Positions 13,639 to 17,629 of a stretch of 17,629 nucleotides of DNA are shown here, in pieces; position 1 is the first letter of the stretch; each line of letters starts with the position of its first letter. Below the pieces are notes generated by a model, which was not told the DNA's origin, ran no database searches, and saw only the letters and a program-made list of their open reading frames with translations. A program made the position numbers and the translations under genes. The stretch lies in contig JAEDEU010000025.1 of the NCBI GenBank assembly GCA_016293155.1, positions 1 to 17,629 on the forward strand, in the 5' to 3' direction. The DNA comes from Clostridiaceae bacterium. GTDB lineage: Bacteria > Bacillota > Clostridia > Oscillospirales > Butyricicoccaceae.

Positions 13639-14439
13639 TTAGCCGCGGGACTTGCCGCCGGAGATATTGATGGTCGTGCCGGCGATGTAGCTCGCGCGGT
13701 CGGATACCAGATAGGTGACCAGATCGCCGACCTCGTCCAGCTTGCCGTCGCGTCCCATCGGGATGACCTTGGTGTAGTCGGTGGACAGATCCTCCGGCTT
13801 GCAGCCGCGGGTGTACGCCAGTGCTTCGTTGTAGGCGGCGGTGCGCAGACCGGTTGCCTCCATGATGCCCGGTGCACATGCCAGTACGCGGATGTTGTAC
13901 TTGCCGAGCTCCTTTGCCCAGGAGCGGGTGAAGCTGTCAACCGCGCCCTTGGTTGCGGAGTACGCGCTCTGTCCCTGAGAGCCTTCCTTGCCGGACTCCG
14001 AGGACATGTTTACGATGACGCCCTTGCCCTGCTTGAGCATCTGCCGCGCACACGCCTGTGCACACAGGAACACGCCCTTGACGTTGACGGCGAACATCTT
14101 GTTGAACGATTCGTCATTCAGCTCGTACTGCGGCTTTTCGCCTGCGACGTCTACCAGCAGACGCGGCAGGTTGATGCCTGCGTTGTTGACCAGCGCGTCG
14201 ATTTTGCCGAACTTTGCAACGACGGCATCCGCCATTGCCTGTACGCTGTTGCTGTCTGTAACGTTACACTGAACACAGTACGCGCCGTCCAGCTCCGCAC
14301 CGGTCTCTACATTCATGTCTACGATGACCGCCTGAGCGCCTGCCTTGGTCAGTGTGTCAACCACGTGCTTGCCGATGCCGGATGCACCGCCGGTGACGAT
14401 CACCACATTGCCTTCCAGACCTAACCAGCTTTGATTCAT
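13639..14439 (-). CDS. SDR-family dehydrogenase, probable sorbitol-6-phosphate 2-dehydrogenase
   Basis: This 266-residue classical short-chain dehydrogenase shows TGGASGIG (16-23), NNAG (85-88), Asn119, Ser147, and the YSATK motif with Tyr160 and Lys164, so it is catalytically complete. As first gene of a sorbitol PTS operon it most likely oxidises D-sorbitol-6-phosphate to fructose-6-phosphate with NAD+, as SrlD/GutF-type enzymes do. The specific substrate rests mainly on context. Codon use (GCC, GTT, ACC) suggests high expression. GAGGAGG lies about eight bases upstream of ATG 14439. The PRD regulator follows after a 30-base gap. A leader of about 260 bases precedes it. Confidence 0.9.
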   Translation of the reverse strand: MNQSWLGLEGNVVIVTGGASGIGKHVVDTLTKAGAQAVIVDMNVETGAELDGAYCVQCNVTDSNSVQAMADAVVAKFGKIDALVNNAGINLPRLLVDVAGEKPQYELNDESFNKMFAVNVKGVFLCAQACARQMLKQGKGVIVNMSSESGKEGSQGQSAYSATKGAVDSFTRSWAKELGKYNIRVLACAPGIMEATGLRTAAYNEALAYTRGCKPEDLSTDYTKVIPMGRDGKLDEVGDLVTYLVSDRASYIAGTTINISGGKSRG

Positions 14440-14467
14440 TGAAGTTTCCTCCTCTTTCTTTCGACTG

Positions 14468-14499
14468 GATCCGAGCCGGTTTCCTGCGGGCTTCGGATC
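14468..14499 (-). promoter_or_regulatory. Leader hairpin just upstream of the SDR ribosome site
   Basis: GATCCGAGCC (14468-14477) pairs with GGCTTCGGATC (14489-14499), ten pairs with one bulged base, in the transcribed leader of the sorbitol operon. No T-run follows in the operon's direction. It may affect mRNA stability or translation; its function is unknown. Confidence 0.45.
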
Positions 14500-14560
14500 T
14501 GTTTTCTGTCTTTATTTTAGGGGAGCGGCGGGCAATTTTTAATGCCGCCTTTTTCATTGC

Positions 14561-14640
14561 ACCGGAAATCGGTTGATGCACGTTTTTTCCGGACACTGGA
14601 ATTTTGCGGGCATATTGTCTAAAATAACCGGAAACATCGG
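14561..14640. repeat. Repeated ACCGGAAA-(CA)-TCGG motif in the sorbitol operon leader
   Basis: ACCGGAAATCGG lies at 14561-14572 and ACCGGAAACATCGG at 14627-14640, 66 bases apart in the same orientation. They could be sites for the PRD activator if a second, weaker promoter is used (minus-strand TAAAAT at 14519-14514 with a poor -35 TTAAAA at 14542-14537). A GGCGG(G)CA/TGCCGCC inverted repeat (about 14528-14549) lies between that -10 and the first repeat copy. The arrangement is suggestive only. Confidence 0.35.
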
Positions 14641-14673
14641 GCGTGTTTTGGGGAATAAGTCCTATAAACCATT

Positions 14674-14699
14674 ACTTTGATAAAATATTTTATAAAAGT
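14674..14699. promoter_or_regulatory. 26-bp palindromic operator at the sorbitol operon start
   Basis: The 26-base segment is an almost perfect palindrome: 12 of 13 base pairs match. Its outer half-sites are ACTTTGAT and ATAAAAGT, and the centre is AAAATATTTT. It starts seven bases downstream of the operon's -10, covering the initiation site, where a repressor would block transcription. The same half-site occurs in the ROK regulator's own promoter (7470-7483), and both palindromes break at the same position, the sixth base. Confidence 0.75.
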
Positions 14700-14706
14700 T
14701 ATATTA

Positions 14707-14734
14707 ATTATACAGGAGGAAACGGATTTGTCAA
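14707..14734 (-). promoter_or_regulatory. Consensus SigA promoter of the sorbitol operon
   Basis: On the minus strand a perfect TTGACA (14734-14729) and a perfect TATAAT (14712-14707) are separated by 16 bases. Such a strong core promoter implies that regulation is mainly by repression. Transcription should begin near 14700, giving a leader of about 260 bases before the SDR gene. Confidence 0.85.
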
Positions 14735-14796
14735 CGCGGCATTTTCTCCAAAAAATGAGACGGCTTTTTGGAGGAATCACTGAGCCGGATTTGGAC

Positions 14797-14836
14797 AAAA
14801 AAATACCCGCACGGATGCGGGAATCATCCGTGCGGG
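14797..14836 (-). terminator. Terminator after desulfoferrodoxin
   Basis: CCCGCACGGATG (14806-14817) pairs perfectly with CATCCGTGCGGG (14825-14836) around seven bases. On the minus strand it is followed by TA and then seven U residues (14803-14797). It lies 15 bases past the stop codon and ends this single-gene transcript before the sorbitol operon promoter. Confidence 0.93.
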
Positions 14837-14850
14837 CAGGTGTGCGCAGC

Positions 14851-15225
14851 TTATGCCTTCCAGAGACCGTGCAGGTTGCAGTATGCGTATACCGCCTCGA
14901 CCTGATCGCCCTCGCAGAGGCTGAAGCAGGCTTCCGGTGCGCTGCCGGGCTTCAGTGCCTTGCGCTGATTGCCGGAGGTCGTCTGGAGTGCGATCCATTC
15001 GATATAATGCTCCTCCAGCATCGGGTGCTCGGCGCTGCCGACGCGTACAGTGACGGTGTTGCCGTCCTGTGCAACAACCGGAACATGCTTTTCCTGAGCG
15101 GCGTCCGTGGTGTTGGGGACCAGCTCGGTCATCTTCTGACCGCAGCACATGACCGGAACGCCGGTGTTCTTGACGAATGCGATCTGATTGCCGCAGTGCT
15201 CGCAGATGTAAAACTTCATTTCCAT
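14851..15225 (-). CDS. dfx: Desulfoferrodoxin (2Fe superoxide reductase)
   Basis: This 124-residue cytosolic enzyme reduces superoxide to hydrogen peroxide in anaerobes, taking electrons from rubredoxin. Both iron sites are visible. Centre I, a desulforedoxin-like FeCys4 site, has Cys8, Cys11, Cys27 and Cys28. Centre II has His47, His67, His73, Cys116 and His119 (EKHVPV, HPMLEEHYIEWI, CNLHGLW), with Glu45 and Lys46 in the catalytic loop. Ligand spacing agrees with the Desulfovibrio protein to within one or two residues. AGGAGG lies eight bases upstream of the ATG. The gene has its own promoter and a strong terminator. It is divergent from the AraC-type gene at 15403 but probably unrelated in function. 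Confidence 0.96.
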   Translation of the reverse strand: MEMKFYICEHCGNQIAFVKNTGVPVMCCGQKMTELVPNTTDAAQEKHVPVVAQDGNTVTVRVGSAEHPMLEEHYIEWIALQTTSGNQRKALKPGSAPEACFSLCEGDQVEAVYAYCNLHGLWKA

Positions 15226-15292
15226 ACTTACAGCCTCCTGATGCAGAATGTGGGCGGGGGATACCGCCGGTTATGTCGGTTTGTACGTTTAC

Positions 15293-15321
15293 AGTTTAAC
15301 ACAGAATCAGAAAAATTACAA
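15293..15321 (-). promoter_or_regulatory. Promoter of the desulfoferrodoxin gene
   Basis: On the minus strand TTGTAA (15321-15316) and TAAACT (15298-15293) are separated by 17 bases. The leader to ATG 15225 is about 60 bases. A TGTA-N4-TACA inverted repeat (15282-15293) overlaps the edge of the -10; I do not recognise its regulator. Confidence 0.5.
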
Positions 15322-15336
15322 TCGGGAACTGGCGGA

Positions 15337-15366
15337 TTGACACGGCACACCTGCGGATGCTATCTT
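15337..15366 (+). promoter_or_regulatory. Promoter of the second AraC-type gene
   Basis: A perfect TTGACA (15337-15342) and TATCTT (15361-15366) are 18 bases apart, with TGC before the -10 (extended -10). It is back to back with the desulfoferrodoxin promoter, only 15 bases separating the two -35 elements. Confidence 0.65.
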
Positions 15367-15402
15367 TAATACAGCAAACGCGCGGCGGGGAGGAATGAAA
15401 AG

Positions 15403-16248
15403 ATGACGGGATGGACTGCGGCGGAGGATGTCGTGCTCACCGGCGTATTTTATGAGGAGCAGTCGCACAGTCAACATGCGCATATGCTGCATCAGCATAT
15501 GGGAGTGCTGGAATTATTATATGTATACAGCGGCGAGGGGCGGTATCTGGTCGGCAATCGGGAATACGCGGTGCGCGCGGGAGATCTGGTGATCTGCAAT
15601 GCGGAGACACTGCACGGTGAGGCGCCGTTTCAGGAGCACCAGCTGGAGACATACTGCTGTGCGCTGACCGGTCTGCATCTGCCCGGGCTGCGGGAGAACT
15701 GTCTGATTGATTCCGCGCGCAGACCGGTGGTCACGCCGGTGCGCTTTCGCGCCGCCGTGCACAATTTAATGCGCAGTATTTATGAGCTGTATCCGCTCTC
15801 CGGAGAACAGCGTGCGCTTTGCCGCCAGCTGGCGGTCAGCGTGCTGATGATGGTGCAGCAGGAGCTGCGGGAGCAGGAGGACGCCGGACGGCATCTGGTT
15901 ACGCAGCGCACAGAGAATCTGGTGCGCGGCATCACGGAGTATCTTGACCGGCACTATACCGAGCCGATCACGCTGGAGCAGATCAGCGGCGCGCTGCACA
16001 TCAGCGTTTCCCAGCTGTCGCACGCCTTCAAGCGCGAAACCGGACTGTCCCCGATGCAGTACGTGATTCACCGGCGCATCGGAGAGGCGCAGAGTATGCT
16101 TGTGGAAACCGAGCTGCCCATTCATCGGATTGAGGAGCAGCTGGGCTTTGGCAGCAGCTGTCATCTGACCTCAATGTTTAAAAAATATGTGGGGCTTTCC
16201 CCGCGCGAGTACCGGAAACATTACCGGCGCGGACAGCCGGAGCAATAA
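15403..16248 (+). CDS. AraC-family transcriptional regulator
   Basis: This 281-residue protein has an N-terminal cupin domain (about 15-110; QHAHMLHQHMGVLELLYVYSGEGRYLVGNREYAVRAGDLVICNAETLHGE) with several histidines, and a C-terminal AraC DNA-binding domain (about 180-275) with two helix-turn-helix units and the signature LGFGSSCHLTSMFKKYVGLSPREYRKHYRR. It resembles sugar-sensing RhaS/MelR-like activators. GGGGAGGA (15387-15394) precedes ATG 15403; an earlier ATG at 15391 is in frame but leaves no room for a ribosome site. It lies directly upstream of iolG in the same direction but a terminator and a separate promoter intervene, so it is likely a regulator of, rather than cotranscribed with, iolG. 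It is only a distant paralogue of the AraC-type protein at 2906. Confidence 0.92.
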   Translation: MTGWTAAEDVVLTGVFYEEQSHSQHAHMLHQHMGVLELLYVYSGEGRYLVGNREYAVRAGDLVICNAETLHGEAPFQEHQLETYCCALTGLHLPGLRENCLIDSARRPVVTPVRFRAAVHNLMRSIYELYPLSGEQRALCRQLAVSVLMMVQQELREQEDAGRHLVTQRTENLVRGITEYLDRHYTEPITLEQISGALHISVSQLSHAFKRETGLSPMQYVIHRRIGEAQSMLVETELPIHRIEEQLGFGSSCHLTSMFKKYVGLSPREYRKHYRRGQPEQ

Positions 16249-16256
16249 AATATGGC

Positions 16257-16296
16257 GCAAAACAGGACGGCAGAAATGCCGTCTTGTTTTGCTTTT
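16257..16296 (+). terminator. Terminator after the second AraC-type gene
   Basis: GCAAAACAGGACGGC (16257-16271) pairs with GCCGTCTTGTTTTGC (16278-16292) around six bases, 15 pairs with one G-T wobble, followed by TTTT (16293-16296). It lies eight bases past the stop codon. The first GCAAGA box of the iolG control region starts at its 3' edge. Confidence 0.85.
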
Positions 16297-16357
16297 GCAA
16301 GATTTTATAATTTTGAAAAAGCGGGACGAAAAAAACACCGCATTTCCTGCAAGATTT
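16296..16357 (+). promoter_or_regulatory. Candidate activator sites upstream of iolG
   Basis: The ten bases TGCAAGATTT occur at 16296-16305 and again at 16348-16357, a direct repeat exactly 52 bp apart. The proximal GCAAGA begins 36 bases upstream of the -10. The same box, spacing and distance occur upstream of the Gfo/Idh gene at 4279. An AraC-type activator is the likely binder. Confidence 0.55.
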
Positions 16358-16384
16358 GGCTAACGCTCAAAACGGAAAACCTTG

Positions 16385-16390
16385 TATAAT
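16385..16390 (+). promoter_or_regulatory. -10 element of the iolG promoter
   Basis: A perfect TATAAT, followed by AG as in the 4279 gene's promoter, lacks a recognisable -35 at 16-18 bases. This is typical of an activator-dependent promoter. Transcription would start near 16397, leaving a structured leader of about 200 bases to iolG, with CCGC/GCGG (16469-16481) and two mutually exclusive stems: GCACAA/TTGTGC (16492-16497 with 16514-16519) and ACAAGA/TCTTGT (16494-16499 with 16505-16510). Confidence 0.5.
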
Positions 16391-16599
16391 AGCGGTAAAT
16401 AAAGCGGATAAAGCAGAGATAAAACCGGTGTTTCGATGAAAAATCTGCTGCGAGCATTCTGCGAAATGCCGCCAAGAGCGGATGCTGAAATGCACAAGAA
16501 AGTCTCTTGTATTTTGTGCGATTTATGCAAGAAAATAAAATAATGCTGCGGCGTACAGATTGCGGACGCGGCAAATCACTGTTTAAAGGAGCGTTTATT

Positions 16600-17607
16600 A
16601 TGAGTGAACTGAGAATTGGTCTGGTTGGCACCGGAGGCATCGGCCGTACCCACATTGAACGCATCAACACCAAGCTGCAGGGCGCAAAGGTAGTCGCCTG
16701 CGCGGATCCGGCGGCGGCATTCGGTCTGTCCATTGCGGAAAAATTCGGCATCAAGGGATACGAGGATCCGATCGCAATGATCAACGATCCGGAAATCGAC
16801 GCGATCATCAACACCACGGCGGATGAATATCATGAGCAGTTTGTCATGGCGGCAATCAAGGCGGGCAAGTATGTGTTCTGCGAAAAGCCGCTCGCGCCGA
16901 AGGCAGACGCCTGCAAGCGCATCGTAGAGGCGGAGATGGCGGCAGGAAAGAAGCTGGTTCAGGTCGGCTTTATGCGCCGCTATGACGCAGGCTACCGTCA
17001 GCTGAAGGAGGCAATCGAGACCCGCAAATACGGCGAGCCGCTGCTGCTGCACTGCGCGCACCGCAATCCGGAGGTTCCGGACAGCTGGGATAACTCCTCC
17101 GCGGTCGAGAACTCCATGGTACATGAAATTGACGTCCTGCGCTGGCTGCTGGGCGAGAATTACAAGACCGCAGAGGTGCGCTACGGCAAGGCAACGAGTA
17201 AGGCGAAGGAAGGTCTGCACGATCCGCAGATCATGATTCTGACCACGGAGTCCGGCGTGCGCATTGACGTGGAATCCTTTGTCTGCAACGGACAGTGCTA
17301 TGACATCCGCTGCGAGGTTGTCTGCGAGGACGCCATCATGAACCTGCCGAAGCCGGCAACCATCGAGGTTCTGGCAAACACCGTGCGCGGAAATGCAGTG
17401 GACGCAGACTGGTCCACCCGTTTTGTTGACGCATACAACACCGAATTTCAGGCATGGATCAACGGCTGCAAGGAAGGACGCGTGGATGGTCCGACCGCAT
17501 GGGACGGCTATTGCTGTCAGGTTGCCGCTGCGGCTGCCTCCAAGGCACGTGACACCCAGACCATCGTCGATGTCGTATACGACGAGATGCCGGATTTTTA
17601 CAAGTAA
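16600..17607 (+). CDS. iolG: Inositol 2-dehydrogenase (IolG)
   Basis: This 335-residue Gfo/Idh/MocA enzyme aligns along its length with B. subtilis IolG: GLVGTGGIGRTHIERINTKL (7-26), YVFCEKPLA (91-99, catalytic Lys96), KKLVQVGFMRRYDAGY (117-132), HCAHRNPEV (151-159), VHEIDVLRWL (174-183, His175), HDPQI and GPTAWDGY. It should oxidise myo-inositol to scyllo-inosose with NAD+. The frame is open further upstream, but ATG 16600 follows AAAGGAG at 16585-16591 and begins MSELRIG as in known IolG proteins. An oddity is that the position I align with the B. subtilis catalytic Asp172 is Asn171 here. Other inositol catabolic genes, if present, would lie beyond the window. Only 22 bases follow the stop codon. 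Confidence 0.93.
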   Translation: MSELRIGLVGTGGIGRTHIERINTKLQGAKVVACADPAAAFGLSIAEKFGIKGYEDPIAMINDPEIDAIINTTADEYHEQFVMAAIKAGKYVFCEKPLAPKADACKRIVEAEMAAGKKLVQVGFMRRYDAGYRQLKEAIETRKYGEPLLLHCAHRNPEVPDSWDNSSAVENSMVHEIDVLRWLLGENYKTAEVRYGKATSKAKEGLHDPQIMILTTESGVRIDVESFVCNGQCYDIRCEVVCEDAIMNLPKPATIEVLANTVRGNAVDADWSTRFVDAYNTEFQAWINGCKEGRVDGPTAWDGYCCQVAAAAASKARDTQTIVDVVYDEMPDFYK

Positions 17608-17629
17608 AATACAATCTTTCCGTTGGGAA

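Noticed and set aside
14528..14555. Plus-strand terminator-like hairpin with T-run in the sorbitol leader
   Set aside because: GGCGG(G)CA/TGCCGCC followed by TTTTT would terminate + strand transcription, but no + strand gene or promoter lies upstream. In the operon's direction it has no U-tract, so it is not called a terminator.
15282..15295. CcpA cre-like sequence at the desulfoferrodoxin promoter
   Set aside because: TGTAAACGTACA matches only part of the cre consensus, with mismatches in the second half, and catabolite control of a superoxide reductase is not expected.
14677..15369. Open frame on the + strand across the sorbitol promoter and desulfoferrodoxin
   Set aside because: It reads through a promoter, a terminator and the antisense of a well-supported gene, so it is a shadow frame.
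16436..16543. 35-codon frame with a Cys-rich end in the iolG leader
   Set aside because: There is no convincing ribosome site upstream of the ATG, and no family is recognised. It is kept only as a remark on the leader.

Overview
The window looks like chromosomal DNA from an anaerobic, fairly GC-rich Firmicute, probably a gut Clostridia member of the Oscillospirales/Butyricicoccus type. This is an inference from strong AGGAGG ribosome sites, SigA-like promoters, a two-FeoA/FeoB ferrous iron operon, a desulfoferrodoxin and PTS sugar uptake. I see no rRNA, tRNA, CRISPR array, insertion sequence or phage gene.

Layout. (1) 1-2900, + strand: feoA, feoA, feoB and a 49-residue Cys-rich FeoB-associated membrane peptide, ending in a hairpin terminator shared with the convergent AraC-type regulator at 2906-3757 (-). 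(2) 3758-5460: a roughly 520-bp control region with divergent promoters, then a codon-optimised Gfo/Idh/MocA dehydrogenase (+). (3) 5667-7448, - strand: a ROK regulator followed by a HAD phosphatase. (4) 7613-8950, - strand: glucose-6-phosphate isomerase. (5) 9063-14439, - strand: a complete glucitol/sorbitol PTS operon in the order sorbitol-6-phosphate dehydrogenase (SDR), PRD regulator, GutM, EIIC, EIIBC, EIIA. (6) 14851-15225, - strand: desulfoferrodoxin. (7) 15403-17607, + strand: a second AraC-type regulator and an inositol 2-dehydrogenase (iolG).

How the parts fit. Sorbitol would enter as sorbitol-6-phosphate, be oxidised to fructose-6-phosphate by the SDR, and enter glycolysis or be converted by Pgi. 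The promoter of this operon and the promoter of the separately encoded ROK regulator both carry an ACTTTNAT-type inverted repeat just downstream of the -10, so the ROK protein is the best candidate repressor of both. The two Gfo/Idh dehydrogenases lie 11 kb apart, each near an AraC-type gene. Their promoters share an unusual layout: two GCAAGA boxes exactly 52 bp apart, with the proximal box 35-36 bp upstream of a TATAATAG -10. This suggests one polyol/cyclitol regulon.

No wholly new gene system is evident. The most interesting signals are these two regulatory codes, a three-hairpin array inside the PTS operon, and possible active-site changes in EIIA, the PRD regulator and IolG.
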